From Azospirillum sp. 412522 (lineage in GTDB: Bacteria; Pseudomonadota; Alphaproteobacteria; Azospirillales; Azospirillaceae), in NCBI RefSeq assembly GCF_019805165.1, contig NZ_RWIJ01000004.1, positions 3,762-67,761 on the forward strand: a DNA stretch of 64,000 bases, written 5' to 3'. The first letter of the stretch is position 1, and every line of letters starts with the position of its first letter. A program made the position numbers and the translations under genes. Of this stretch, positions 18,707 to 30,011 are shown one piece after another. The notes under the pieces are model-generated. The model ran no database searches, was not told the origin of the DNA, and saw only the letters and a list, made by a program, of their open reading frames with translations.

Positions 18707-20139
18707 AGGAAACGCTCCCGGGCGGCCTTCACCGCCTCCTGCACGCGGACGGGGGCCGGGCCGCCGAAGCTGGTGCGGCTGTTCAGCGACGCCTCGATGC
18801 TCAGCGCCGGATAGACGGCTTCGGTGATGCGCGGCTCGATGGCCTGGAGTTCGGCCAGCGTCAGGTCGGTCAGGCCGACGCGCCGGTCCTCCGCCGCCTT
18901 CACGGCGCGGCCGGTGACGTGGTGCGCCTCGCGGAAGGGCATGTCCAGCTCCCGCACCAGCCAGTCGGCGAGGTCGGTGGCGTTCAGGAAGCCGCGGTCG
19001 GCCGCCTCGCGCATCGCCGGGACGTTGGGCTGCATGTCGCGCACCATGCCTTCCATGGCGGCGATGCAGAGCGCCAGCGTGTCGTCGGCCTCGAACACCG
19101 GCTCCTTGTCCTCCTGCATGTCCTTGGAATAGGCCAGCGGCAGGCCCTTCATGGCGATCAGCAGGCTGTTCAGGCTGCCGATCACCCGGCCGGCCTTGGC
19201 GCGCACCAGCTCCGCCGCGTCGGGGTTCTTCTTCTGCGGCATGATCGACGAGCCGGTGGTGAAGGCGTCCGTCAGCCTGATGAAGCGGAACTGGGCCGAG
19301 CACCAGATCACGATCTCCTCGGCGAAGCGCGACAGGTGCATGGCGCAGATCGACGCCGCCGACAGGTATTCCAGCGCGAAGTCGCGGTCGGACACCGCGT
19401 CCAGCGAGTTGGCGGTCGGCCGGTTGAAGCCCAGCGCCTCCGCCGTCATGAAGCGGTCGATCGGGTAGGGCGTGCCGGCCAGCGCCGCCGAGCCCAGCGG
19501 GCATTCGTTCAGCCGGCAGCGGGCGTCGCGGAAGCGGCTGCGGTCGCGCCCGAACATCTCGACATAGGCCAGCAGATGGTGGGCGAAGCTGATCGGCTGT
19601 GCCGCCTGGAGATGGGTGAAGCCGGGCATCACCGTGCCGGTGTGCTGCTCCGCCAGGTCGATCAGCGCGGTCTGCAGCGCGGTCAGGCCGGCGATGGTCC
19701 GGTCGATGGCGTCGCGCACCCACAGCTTGAAGTCGGTCGCCACCTGGTCGTTGCGCGAGCGGCCGGTGTGCAGGCGCTTGGCCGGTTCGCCGATCAGCTC
19801 GGCCAGCCGGGCCTCCACATTCATGTGGATGTCCTCCAGCTCCACCTTGAAGGTGAAGGCGCCGGCGTCAATCTCTGCCTTTACGCGGTCGAGCCCGCCG
19901 ATGATGGCGTCGGCGTCGGCCTGGGTTATGATGCCCTGCTTGGCCAGCATCGCGGCATGGGCCTTCGACCCGGCGATGTCCTGGTCGGCGAGCCGCTTGT
20001 CGAAGCCGATGGAGGCGTTGATCTTCTCCATGATGGCGGCGGGACCGCGCGCGAATCGCCCGCCCCACATCTGGCTGGCGGCGGGTGCGGTGGCGGAGTT
20101 GGAACCAGCACTGGTCTGCGGGGTCTGATCGGCGCTCAT
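18703..20139 (-). CDS. argH: Argininosuccinate lyase
   Basis: Cleaves argininosuccinate to arginine and fumarate. 478 aa from the ATG at 20139, close to the usual 460-470. Seen: [11 protein letters not shown] near the N-terminus, [17 protein letters not shown], and the fumarase/lyase signature [12 protein letters not shown] with the catalytic Ser. An in-frame extension upstream (to 20214) is unlikely because it would run into the divergent tlpA-like leader. Residues 5-20 (Ser/Thr/Ala-rich) are an unconserved extension. The 3' end overlaps lptM. Confidence 0.96.
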   Translation of the reverse strand: MSADQTPQTSAGSNSATAPAASQMWGGRFARGPAAIMEKINASIGFDKRLADQDIAGSKAHAAMLAKQGIITQADADAIIGGLDRVKAEIDAGAFTFKVELEDIHMNVEARLAELIGEPAKRLHTGRSRNDQVATDFKLWVRDAIDRTIAGLTALQTALIDLAEQHTGTVMPGFTHLQAAQPISFAHHLLAYVEMFGRDRSRFRDARCRLNECPLGSAALAGTPYPIDRFMTAEALGFNRPTANSLDAVSDRDFALEYLSAASICAMHLSRFAEEIVIWCSAQFRFIRLTDAFTTGSSIMPQKKNPDAAELVRAKAGRVIGSLNSLLIAMKGLPLAYSKDMQEDKEPVFEADDTLALCIAAMEGMVRDMQPNVPAMREAADRGFLNATDLADWLVRELDMPFREAHHVTGRAVKAAEDRRVGLTDLTLAELQAIEPRITEAVYPALSIEASLNSRTSFGGPAPVRVQEAVKAARERFL

Positions 20140-20189
20140 GGGGACGGGTACCGGGGCATTCGGGTGAAGGGGAGCGAGGAAGCGTGAGT

Positions 20190-20861
20190 ATGCGGACTTT
20201 GGCGGCCGTCGCAACGGTTTGTGTGTGCATGGCCGGGGCCGGCCTGTGGTGGAGCGCCGGTGCGGCCCCCAACCCTGGCGCCGCTGCCCCCGAGGTGGTG
20301 CGGCTGGGCGCGCCGGATGCGGCCGTTTCGGCCATGACGGCGGCGTCCGCCGGTGTCGACAAGCTGGAGAAGTTCAAGGGGGCGGAGCCGAAGCCGATGC
20401 CGCCCTTGTCCTTCGTCGATGCCGAGGGCCGGCGGATCGATCTGGCCGATTTCAAGGACCGGGTGATCCTTCTGAACCTGTGGGCGACCTGGTGCGGGCC
20501 TTGCGTGAAGGAGATGCCGTCGCTCGACCGGCTCCAGGCCCAGCTGGGCGGCGACGCCTTCCAGGTGGTGGCGCTGTCGCTGGACCGCGGCGGGCGGACG
20601 GCGGTGGAGCCCTTCTACAGGAAGACGGGGGTCGAGCATCTGACGGTGTTCCTCGATCCGGGATCGGAGTCGATGAAGGCGCTGTCCTTGCGCGGCCTGC
20701 CCACCACCGTGCTGGTCGATCCCGACGGCCGGGAGCTCGGTCGGGTCGAGGGGGCGGTGGAGTGGGACTCGCCGGAGGTCGTCGCCTTCCTGCGCCAGTT
20801 CCTTGGGCGAGGAGGCGGTCCGGCGCGCGACCGCGGCGGGGTGATGAAGACGGGCGGCTGA
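20190..20861 (+). CDS. tlpA: TlpA-like membrane-anchored or periplasmic thioredoxin
   Basis: A 223-aa protein: N-terminal hydrophobic segment (about 3-26), a linker, then a TlpA/ResA-type thioredoxin fold with active site WCGPC (Cys102, Cys105) and cis-Pro region [11 protein letters not shown]. Such proteins reduce periplasmic disulfides, for example in cytochrome c or oxidase assembly. The ATG at 20190 has GGAGCGAGGA upstream at good spacing. It is divergent from argH with only 50 bp between starts. A TlpA next to argH/lysA is an arrangement I recognise in alphaproteobacteria. Confidence 0.88.
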   Translation: MRTLAAVATVCVCMAGAGLWWSAGAAPNPGAAAPEVVRLGAPDAAVSAMTAASAGVDKLEKFKGAEPKPMPPLSFVDAEGRRIDLADFKDRVILLNLWATWCGPCVKEMPSLDRLQAQLGGDAFQVVALSLDRGGRTAVEPFYRKTGVEHLTVFLDPGSESMKALSLRGLPTTVLVDPDGRELGRVEGAVEWDSPEVVAFLRQFLGRGGGPARDRGGVMKTGG

Positions 20862-20921
20862 CGGGTTTCCGGCGATCGGGTATTCTGGCGCTTCACTGTT
20901 CCGCCTGCCCCGAGCCACGCA

Positions 20922-21677
20922 ATGACACCATCCGCCGCTTCCGGTCCCAAGCGCACCACCATCGGTCCCGGCATCGTCATGATGCGGCAGGGCGAGCGGG
21001 CCGACCGGGCGTGGCTGATCGAATCCGGCGAGCTGGAGGTGCTGCTGACCGCCGCGGACGGCAGTGTCCGGCGGCTCGGCGTCGTCGGCAAGGGGGCGGT
21101 GGTCGGAGAGATGGCGCTGATCGACGACGGGGAGCGCAGCGCCACCGTGCGCGCGCTGACCGAGGTCGCTTGCGTGGAGGTGACGCGCGAGGCCTTCCGC
21201 GGCCTGCTGAAGCGCAGCCCGCCGCTGGCGTCCTACCTGTTGCAGAGCCTGATCGCCGCCATCCGCCGCGACTACGGCCTGCCGCCGACCGAGCGGGTCG
21301 GCAACGCGGTGGATTTCCGGTCCACCAACTCGTTCCAGAAGGTGGTCGACCGCCGGATGATCCGCGAGGGGCATGTCTTCTTCGGCCCCAACGATCCGGT
21401 GAATGCCGCCTACCTGATCCAGTCCGGCCGCGTCGTGCTGCGTCCCGGCCGCGGCACGCTGGGCGAGGACATCGCCAGCTTCGGGCCGGGCAGCCTGTTC
21501 GGCGAGATCTATCTGCTGACCGGCCGGTTGCCGGACGTCACCGCCGTGGCGGTCAGCGGCGGGATCTGCGAGGTGATCGACAAGCGCAGCTTCGAGGAGG
21601 CGGTGGCGGCGATGCCGCCGATCCTGAAGTCGCTGACGCGGATCTACATCTCGCAGCTGACGAAAAAAGCGCCATAG
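20922..21677 (+). CDS. Protein with two cyclic-nucleotide-binding-type domains
   Basis: A 251-aa protein with two cNMP/CAP-like beta-barrel modules: about 10-115 (GELEVLLTAADGSVRRLGVVGKGAVVGEMALIDDGERSATVRA in outline) and about 145-245 (GRVVLRPG...FGPGSLFGEIYLLTGRLPDVTA). Phosphate-cassette-like GEMALIDDGERSATV is well preserved in the first domain; the second lacks the full cassette. There is no helix-turn-helix, kinase or channel domain. It may sense a nucleotide or act as a scaffold. It follows tlpA by 60 bp on the same strand. The output is unknown. Confidence 0.8.
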   Translation: MTPSAASGPKRTTIGPGIVMMRQGERADRAWLIESGELEVLLTAADGSVRRLGVVGKGAVVGEMALIDDGERSATVRALTEVACVEVTREAFRGLLKRSPPLASYLLQSLIAAIRRDYGLPPTERVGNAVDFRSTNSFQKVVDRRMIREGHVFFGPNDPVNAAYLIQSGRVVLRPGRGTLGEDIASFGPGSLFGEIYLLTGRLPDVTAVAVSGGICEVIDKRSFEEAVAAMPPILKSLTRIYISQLTKKAP

Positions 21678-21759
21678 CGGCAAGTCCGTCGAGCATTGCT
21701 TCACCGGGGACAGCGGCGCTGGTGAGGAGAGGGCAGGCCGTCGCCGCGGAAAATCGGGA

Positions 21760-22692
21760 TCAGGCAGCCCAGACCGGCGGCGTACCGATCACCGCACGGA
21801 GGGCGTCGCTGACCACCCGGAATTTCGCGGAGGGTTGCGCCAGGGCGCGCAGCAGGTGGATGCCGGTCTCCGACATGTTCCAGGATTCGGCCCCGGATTC
21901 GCTGTCGAGGGACAGGCGCAGGAGCGCGCCGGCACGAACGTCGGCCCCCACGACCCAATCCGGCAGGAAGCCAATGCCGGTTCCGGACAGGACCGCGCCC
22001 CGCATCGCCTCGAAGTCGTCGCAACGAAAGACCACGCCGGCATCCTGCCGATGCCCTGCCGGATGGCCGAGGACATCCGCCCAGCCGAGCAGATCGGCGC
22101 CGTGCAGCTTGTCGATCAGCCGGTGACCGGCGAGCGAGGCGCGGTCGGCCGGCGTCCCGTTGCGCGACAGGTAGTCCGGCGAGGCGACGAGAAGCCTTTT
22201 CTGTCCGGCGAGACGGGTGGCGATGAGCGTGCTGTCCGCCAGCTCTCCGATGCGGATCACCGCGTCGAGACGTTCGAGGACCGGGTCGGCCAGGCGTTCG
22301 GTCAGATCGAGTTCCACGGTCAGCCGGGGATGGTCCCGCATCACCCCCTCCACCGCCGGGATCACGTAGCGCTTGCCGAAGGTGGGAAAGCAGGCCAGGC
22401 GGAAGACGCCGGTCACCGCGCCGTCGAAGGCGGCGATTTCCGCGTGGGTGTCGGCCAGATCGTCCAGAAGCCGCTGTGCGCGTTCGAAAAGCCGCTCGCC
22501 GGCATCGGTCATCGCCAGGGCGCGGGTCGAGCGGACGAAGAGCGGGACGCCGACGCTGTGTTCCAGCGCGTCGATCTGGCGGGTGATGGCGGACGGCGTG
22601 AGCCCGCGCCGACGCGCCGCGTTGGAGAAGCTGCCGCCCCGGACCACGTCGACGAAGACCGTCAGATGCTCTGCGAAGCGCGGATCGATCAT
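21760..22692 (-). CDS. LysR-family transcriptional regulator
   Basis: A 310-aa regulator with an N-terminal winged helix (about 5-65, FVDVVRGGSFSNAARRRGLTPSAITRQI) and a LysR substrate domain (about 95-300). The ATG at 22692 is the conserved LysR start; the frame is open further upstream without support. It is divergent from the gene pair 22814-24345, which it probably controls. The inducer is unknown, though the neighbouring quinone oxidoreductase suggests a quinone, aldehyde or electrophile signal. Confidence 0.9.
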   Translation of the reverse strand: MIDPRFAEHLTVFVDVVRGGSFSNAARRRGLTPSAITRQIDALEHSVGVPLFVRSTRALAMTDAGERLFERAQRLLDDLADTHAEIAAFDGAVTGVFRLACFPTFGKRYVIPAVEGVMRDHPRLTVELDLTERLADPVLERLDAVIRIGELADSTLIATRLAGQKRLLVASPDYLSRNGTPADRASLAGHRLIDKLHGADLLGWADVLGHPAGHRQDAGVVFRCDDFEAMRGAVLSGTGIGFLPDWVVGADVRAGALLRLSLDSESGAESWNMSETGIHLLRALAQPSAKFRVVSDALRAVIGTPPVWAA

Positions 22693-22813
22693 CTTTGCGT
22701 TCCGGGCAAAAAGGTTTCGACGTCTGCCTGCATTCTCGCACCTGCGGAGGCTGGGTAAGGTCCATTCCACCAGCCGGGCGCCAGAGCCCGGCCGGAGCGA
22801 AATGGAGAGTACA

Positions 22814-23365
22814 ATGAAAGTCCTGGATCGCATCCTGTCCCAATCCGCCTATTCGGCCGAGATCGACGTGCCGCTGGATCTGGTGGACATCGAGGAATGG
22901 CTGTTTTCCCTGCCGGAAGCCGAATATCAGCGCTGCTGCGCACCCGACCATATCGCTGCCGGCATCACCACGACCGACGACGGCCGCCGGATGTCGATCA
23001 ATGTCGAGATGATCGGGACCGGGCTCGTGGTGCAGCACTATGTGGCCGAGGAAGCCGGCCCGACCTATGTGCGGATGAATTCGATCTCGGACGTCTTCAC
23101 GGCGAATGGCCGCACGCAGGTCAACGTCGTCTGGGAACTGATGGCCGAAGCCATCGAAAACGGCCGGACCCGCTACACCAACCGGGTGACCGCGCATCCC
23201 ACGGATGCCTTCATGGATTTTCTGGAGGCGCATCAGCTGTCCTACGAAGCCGCCGCCGCCGCCCGTCAAGCCGCCGGTGGCGACCACAACCGGCGCGAGA
23301 CGCCCCTTTTCGCGGCCAGCATCGCGCGGCGTGCAAAGGCGCGGGCGCTGGAGGGGGCGAAATGA
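22814..23365 (+). CDS. Unknown protein encoded with a quinone oxidoreductase
   Basis: A 183-aa soluble protein (MKVLDRILSQSAYSAEIDVPLDLVDIEEWLFSLPE in outline) that I do not recognise. The central part (MSINVEMIGTGLVVQHYV, VNVVWELMAEAIENGRTRYTNRVTAHPT) has the alternating strand pattern of a START/SRPBCC-like fold, but that is only an impression. The ATG at 22814 follows GGAGAG. Its stop overlaps the start of the oxidoreductase as ATGA, so the two are translationally coupled. It is divergent from the LysR gene. Confidence 0.75.
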   Translation: MKVLDRILSQSAYSAEIDVPLDLVDIEEWLFSLPEAEYQRCCAPDHIAAGITTTDDGRRMSINVEMIGTGLVVQHYVAEEAGPTYVRMNSISDVFTANGRTQVNVVWELMAEAIENGRTRYTNRVTAHPTDAFMDFLEAHQLSYEAAAAARQAAGGDHNRRETPLFAASIARRAKARALEGAK

Positions 23366-24345
23366 AAGCCGTTATTTTTCAGGACTTCGGCCGGGCGGAT
23401 GTTCTCCACCTCGCCGAAGTGCCGGCCCCGGAGATCCGGCCGACGGATCTTCTGGTACGGGTGCGGGCCGCCGGTGTGAACCGGGCCGATCTTCTGCAGC
23501 GGCAGGGGGTCTATGGAAGGGAGACTTACGGCGACAGCCCGCTTCTCGGCCTCGAACTGGCCGGCGAGGTCGTGGCGGTCGGCGGGGCGGTGACGGGGTT
23601 CCGCCGCGGCGACCGGGTGATGGCGATCACCGGCGGCGGCGCCTATGCGGAGGTCGCGCGCGTCGATCAGGCGCTGGCTGTCCCTATGCCCGATCATCTC
23701 GGCTTCGTCGAGGCGGCGGCGGTCATGGAATCCTTCGTCACCGCCTATGAGGTCGTCGGACATCTGGCGGGTCTCGGTGCCGGGCAGACCATACTCGTGC
23801 ACGCCGCCGCGGGAGGCGTCGGCTCCGCCATGGTGCAGGTCGCCCGTGCCCTGGGGGGCCGTGTGCTGGCCACGGCCGGCGCCGGTCGCCTCGCCGATGT
23901 CCTCTCGCTGGGCGCCGAGGCGGTCGTCGACTACCGGTCGGGGGATTTCGAGGCGGAGGCCCGGCGCTTCACGGAAGGCCGGGGTCTCGACGCGGTGGTC
24001 GATTTCATTGGCGGCGACACGCTCGCCGCCAACCTGCGCAGCCTGCGGCCGGGCGGGATCCTGGTGCAGGTCGGGCTGATGGGAGGCGGAGGCGACGCGT
24101 CGATCCCTCTCGGCCTGCTTCTTCACAACCATCTGCGGCTGGTGGGAACGGTGATGAAGTCGCGGCAGCCGGATGAGAAGCGCGCGATGGTTCGGCGCTT
24201 TGCCGATCGCATGCTGCCGCTCGTCGCCTCCGGCACCCTGCGCGCCGTGGTTTCGCAGGTGCTTCCCCTGGCGGACGTCGTGCAGGCGCACGAGGCGATG
24301 GAGCGCGGCGGCGGTTTCGGAAAGATCGTGCTCACAGTGCCTTGA
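23362..24345 (+). CDS. Zinc-independent quinone oxidoreductase (MDR superfamily)
   Basis: A 327-aa NADPH:quinone reductase-type MDR protein. Seen: N-terminal GroES-like fold (MKAVIFQDFG, AAGVNRADLLQRQGVY), the NADPH-binding AAAGGVGSAMVQVA at 148-161, and no catalytic or structural zinc cysteines, as expected for the QOR/TED2 group. Members reduce quinones or enones with NADPH. It overlaps the upstream unknown gene by 4 bp (ATGA). The precise substrate cannot be read from the sequence; control by the divergent LysR is inferred. Confidence 0.9.
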   Translation: MKAVIFQDFGRADVLHLAEVPAPEIRPTDLLVRVRAAGVNRADLLQRQGVYGRETYGDSPLLGLELAGEVVAVGGAVTGFRRGDRVMAITGGGAYAEVARVDQALAVPMPDHLGFVEAAAVMESFVTAYEVVGHLAGLGAGQTILVHAAAGGVGSAMVQVARALGGRVLATAGAGRLADVLSLGAEAVVDYRSGDFEAEARRFTEGRGLDAVVDFIGGDTLAANLRSLRPGGILVQVGLMGGGGDASIPLGLLLHNHLRLVGTVMKSRQPDEKRAMVRRFADRMLPLVASGTLRAVVSQVLPLADVVQAHEAMERGGGFGKIVLTVP

Positions 24346-24413
24346 GGCGGGCCTGCGCAGGCCCACCCCTTTCAGTATATTGGCATCTGCCGGTCGATAC
24401 CGGTCGCGATCGG

Positions 24414-25691
24414 TCAGGTGCGGTCGATCACGATCACCCGGAAGTCGTTGACGTTGGTCCGCGTCGGGCCGGTCACCACCAGATCGCCCAGCGCCTTGAA
24501 GAAGCTGTAGCCGTCGTTGTTGGCGAGGAAGGCCTTGGCGTCGAGGCCCAGCGCCTCCGCCCGCTTCAGCGTGTCGGGGCGCAGGACGGCACCGGCATTG
24601 TCCTCCGTGCCGTCGATGCCGTCGGTGTCGAAGGCGGCGGCCGAGATGCCGGGATGGCCGTCGAGCGCCACGGCGAGCGCCAGCAGGAATTCGACGTTGC
24701 GGCCGCCGCGACCCTGGCCGCGCACCGTCACCGTGGTCTCGCCGCCGGACAGGATCACGGCGGGAACCGGGGCCGGCTGGCCGTGGCGGGCGGCCTGCCG
24801 GGCGATGCCGGCATGGACCTTGGCGACCTCGCGCGATTCGCCCTCGATGGCGTCGCCGAGGATGACCGGGGTGTAGCCGCGGTCGCGGGCGAGCGCCGCC
24901 GCCGCTTCCAGTGCGTCCTGCGGGGTGGCGATGATGGTGGTCTCGGCGCCCGACAGGCGCGGGTCGCCGGGCTTCGGCGTCTCGTCCTCGGCGGCCTCCA
25001 GGAAGGCGGCCACGGCCGGCGGCGGGGTGATGCCGTATTTCGCCAGGATGGCGCGGGCGTCGGCGAAGCTGGTCGGGTCGGGCACCGTCGGGCCGCTGGC
25101 GATCACCGACGGGTCGTCGCCCGGCACGTCGGACACAAGCAGCGAGACGACGCGGGCCGGATGGGCCATGGCTGCCAGCCGGCCGCCCTTCACCGCCGAC
25201 AGGTGCTTGCGCACGCAGTTCATTTCGCCGATGTCGGCGCCGCTCTTCAGCAGGGCCTTGGCGACCGCCCGCTTGTCCTCCAGCGTGATGCCGGGCGCCG
25301 GCAGCGCCAGCAGGGCGGAGCCGCCGCCGGAGATCAGGCAGAGCACGAGGTCGTCGGCGGTCAGCCCCTGCACCATGTCGACGATGCGCCGCGCCGCCTC
25401 CTGCCCGGCGGCGTCGGGCACCGGGTGGCTGGCCTGCACCACCTCGATCCGCTCGGTCGGCAAATCGTGGTCGTAGCGGGTGACGACGAGGCCGGTCAAC
25501 GGTCCCGGCCAGTGGTTCTCCACCGTCTTCGCCATGGCCGCCGCCGCCTTGCCGGCGCCGATCACCACCGTGCGGCCCTTCGGCGGCTGCGGCAGGGCCG
25601 CCGGCAGCCGGGTCTCGGCGGTCACCGCGGTGAGGGCCGCCTGGAACAGGTCGTGGAGCAGGGCGTCGGCATTGGGGGCGGTGGCGGTCAT
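24414..25691 (-). CDS. ttuD: Glycerate 2-kinase (MOFRL family)
   Basis: A 425-aa kinase that phosphorylates D-glycerate to 2-phosphoglycerate (GckA/TtuD type). Seen: VVIGAGKAAAAMA near the N-terminus, SGGGSALLALPAPGITLEDK, the MOFRL-domain VILSGGETTVTVRG and GRNVEFLLALA, and DTDGIDGTEDNAGA. The start at 25691 begins the conserved N-terminus. It lies downstream of glxR and hyi on the same strand, completing a glyoxylate/hydroxypyruvate-to-glycerate route. The pyruvate kinase often found here is absent. Confidence 0.93.
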   Translation of the reverse strand: MTATAPNADALLHDLFQAALTAVTAETRLPAALPQPPKGRTVVIGAGKAAAAMAKTVENHWPGPLTGLVVTRYDHDLPTERIEVVQASHPVPDAAGQEAARRIVDMVQGLTADDLVLCLISGGGSALLALPAPGITLEDKRAVAKALLKSGADIGEMNCVRKHLSAVKGGRLAAMAHPARVVSLLVSDVPGDDPSVIASGPTVPDPTSFADARAILAKYGITPPPAVAAFLEAAEDETPKPGDPRLSGAETTIIATPQDALEAAAALARDRGYTPVILGDAIEGESREVAKVHAGIARQAARHGQPAPVPAVILSGGETTVTVRGQGRGGRNVEFLLALAVALDGHPGISAAAFDTDGIDGTEDNAGAVLRPDTLKRAEALGLDAKAFLANNDGYSFFKALGDLVVTGPTRTNVNDFRVIVIDRT

Positions 25692-25805
25692 GGTCGCTCG
25701 GGCGTCGTGGGTGGCGGGGCGCCTAGAATGCACAGGAATGGTTGATAGGCCAATGATTCGAGTGGGGCGCCATCGGCAGATCGTCGCCGGCGGCGCCCCG
25801 TTCCC

Positions 25806-26690
25806 TCACTTCGACCCGACCTCGTGCCCGGCCAACAGTTCCAGCGCGCGGAGCATGCCGGAATGGTCCCAGGCCGCCCCGCCCTGCGCGGCGCAGGCAT
25901 TGAACAACTGCTGGCAGCTCGCGGTGTGCGGCAGCGACAGGTTCAGCGCCTTGGCGCCGCTCAGCGCCAGGTTCAGATCCTTCTGGTGCAGCTCGATGCG
26001 GAAGCCGGGGGTGAAGTTGCGGTTGATCATCCGCTCGCCATGGACCTCCAGAATGCGCGAGGAGGCGAAGCCGCCCATCAGCGCCTGACGGACCTTGGCC
26101 GGATCGGCCCCGGCCTTGGAGGCGAACAGCAGGGCCTCGGCCACCGCCTCGATGGTCAGGGCGACGATGATCTGGTTGGCGACCTTGGTGGTCTGGCCGT
26201 CGCCGTTGCCGCCGACCAGCGTGACGTTCTTGCCCATCTTCTCGAACAGCGGCTTGACCGTGTCGAAGGCCTCCTGCGGGCCGCCGACCATGATGGTCAG
26301 CGAGGCGGCCTTGGCCCCGACCTCGCCGCCCGACACCGGGGCGTCAAGGTAGGAGCAGCCGAGATCGTTGATGCGCTTGGCGTATTCCTTGGTCTCGATG
26401 GGGGAGATCGAGGACATGTCGACCACGATCTTGCCCGCCGACAGGCCGGCGGCGACGCCCTTCTCGCCGAACAGGGCGGCGCCGACATGGGGGGTGTCCG
26501 GCACCATGGTGATGATGACCTCGGCCGCCGCCGCGACCTCCGCCCCGCTCGGGCAGGGGACGGCGCCCTTGTTGGTCAGCTCGGCCGGGACCGGCTTGAT
26601 GTCGTGGACGTAGAGGGTGTGACCGGCGTCCAGCAGGTGCCCCGCCATCGGGGTGCCCATGATGCCGAGACCGATGAATCCGACCTTCAT
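25806..26690 (-). CDS. glxR: 2-hydroxy-3-oxopropionate (tartronate semialdehyde) reductase
   Basis: A 294-aa beta-hydroxyacid dehydrogenase. Seen: the Rossmann start MKVGFIGLGIMGTPMAGHLL, the substrate-binding DAPVSGGEVGAKAASLTIMVGG and the catalytic-lysine segment TTKVANQIIVA. It converts tartronate semialdehyde to D-glycerate with NAD(P)H. It lies between hyi (36 bp upstream) and glycerate 2-kinase (about 115 bp downstream), all leftward. GarR and GlxR are hard to tell apart; glyoxylate context favours GlxR. Confidence 0.93.
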   Translation of the reverse strand: MKVGFIGLGIMGTPMAGHLLDAGHTLYVHDIKPVPAELTNKGAVPCPSGAEVAAAAEVIITMVPDTPHVGAALFGEKGVAAGLSAGKIVVDMSSISPIETKEYAKRINDLGCSYLDAPVSGGEVGAKAASLTIMVGGPQEAFDTVKPLFEKMGKNVTLVGGNGDGQTTKVANQIIVALTIEAVAEALLFASKAGADPAKVRQALMGGFASSRILEVHGERMINRNFTPGFRIELHQKDLNLALSGAKALNLSLPHTASCQQLFNACAAQGGAAWDHSGMLRALELLAGHEVGSK

Positions 26691-26726
26691 GACAATCGTC
26701 CTTCTCTTTGAATGGGTGGGGGCCTG

Positions 26727-27521
26727 TCAGGCGTGCGCCGGTTCGGTCTTGTAGGGGGCGAACCAGCCGAGCCCCTCGTCCGTCGTCGTCTTTGGCTTGT
26801 ATTCGCAGCCGACCCAGCCGCTGTAGCCGATGGCGTCCAGATGCTTGAACAGGAAGGGATAATTGATCTCGCCGGTGCCCGGTTCGAAGCGGCCGGGGTT
26901 GTCGGCCAGCTGGACATGGGCGATGCGGGCGAGGTTGGCCCCGATCGTGCGGGCCAGATCGCCTTCCATGATCTGCATATGGTAGATGTCGTACTGCACG
27001 AAGAGATTGTCGGAGCCAACCTTGGCGATCAGGTCCAGCGCCTGCTTCGTGCGGTTCAGGTAGAAGCCGGGGATGTCGCGGGTGTTGATCGGCTCGATCA
27101 GCAGCCTGATGCCGGCGCCGGCCAGCGCGTCGGCGGCATAGGCGAGGTTGGCGGTCAGGGTGCTTTCCGCCGTGGCGGCGTCGGCGCCTTGCGGCAGGAC
27201 GCCGACGAGGCAGTTGACCTGTTTGCAGCCCAGCGTGCCGGCATAGTCGATGGCGCGCGCGACGCCGTCGCGGAATTCCTGCACGCGGTCGGGCAGGATG
27301 GCGATGCCGCGCTCGCCGCCGCCCCAGTTGCCGGCGGGCAGATTGTGCAGGACCTGGGTCAGCCCGTGCTGGCGCAGCTTCTCGGCCAGCGCGTCGGCGG
27401 CGAAATCATAGGGAAACAGATACTCGACCCCACGGAAGCCGGCATCGGCCGCCGCGGCGAATCGGTCGAGGAAGGGATGCTCGTTGTAGAGCATCGTCAG
27501 GTTGGCGGCGAATTGCACCAT
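26727..27521 (-). CDS. hyi: Hydroxypyruvate isomerase
   Basis: A 264-aa TIM-barrel enzyme that interconverts hydroxypyruvate and tartronate semialdehyde. Seen: MVQFAANLTMLYNEHPFLDR, the metal/catalytic EPINTRDIPGFYLN, QYDIYHMQIMEGDLA and HVQLADNPGRFEPGTGEINY, which are the family's conserved blocks. It is first in the leftward group hyi-glxR-ttuD. Glyoxylate carboligase (gcl), the usual partner, is not in this window. The ATG at 27521 is the conserved start. Confidence 0.94.
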   Translation of the reverse strand: MVQFAANLTMLYNEHPFLDRFAAAADAGFRGVEYLFPYDFAADALAEKLRQHGLTQVLHNLPAGNWGGGERGIAILPDRVQEFRDGVARAIDYAGTLGCKQVNCLVGVLPQGADAATAESTLTANLAYAADALAGAGIRLLIEPINTRDIPGFYLNRTKQALDLIAKVGSDNLFVQYDIYHMQIMEGDLARTIGANLARIAHVQLADNPGRFEPGTGEINYPFLFKHLDAIGYSGWVGCEYKPKTTTDEGLGWFAPYKTEPAHA

Positions 27522-27607
27522 GACCGAACTCCGGTTGCGCGAATTGGCCGCCGCGGATGGAGGGGCGGCCCTTGGGTTGGGAGCTTGACCGCCGCGCAGG
27601 CCCTTGA

Positions 27608-29863
<2,256 letters not shown>

Positions 29864-29963
29864 GGAAGGTCCACTGGCCTCCCACACCCATGACGGGAGC
29901 AGGGGCGCCTTTGTCACATCCGAACCCGAACGGGGGATGAACGAAATTGCTTGCCGCGCTAGC

Positions 29964-29977
29964 TGATATATTAGTAT
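29964..29977. promoter_or_regulatory. Uronate-type operator, copy a (TGATATATTAGTAT)
   Basis: One of six AT-rich 14-mers in the window aligned as TGATATAYTARTAT. It lies 35 bp upstream of the first GntR gene (30012), suggesting autoregulation. It stands out against the GC-rich surroundings. Confidence 0.7.
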
Positions 29978-30011
29978 TCTTGGGCATTCGCTTCTGAGGA
30001 GGCTGGACGCC

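Noticed and set aside
24366..24390. AT-rich stretch TTCAGTATATTGGCATC as a seventh uronate operator
   Set aside because: It lacks the ATATAYTART core and lies between convergent genes, where an operator is not expected.
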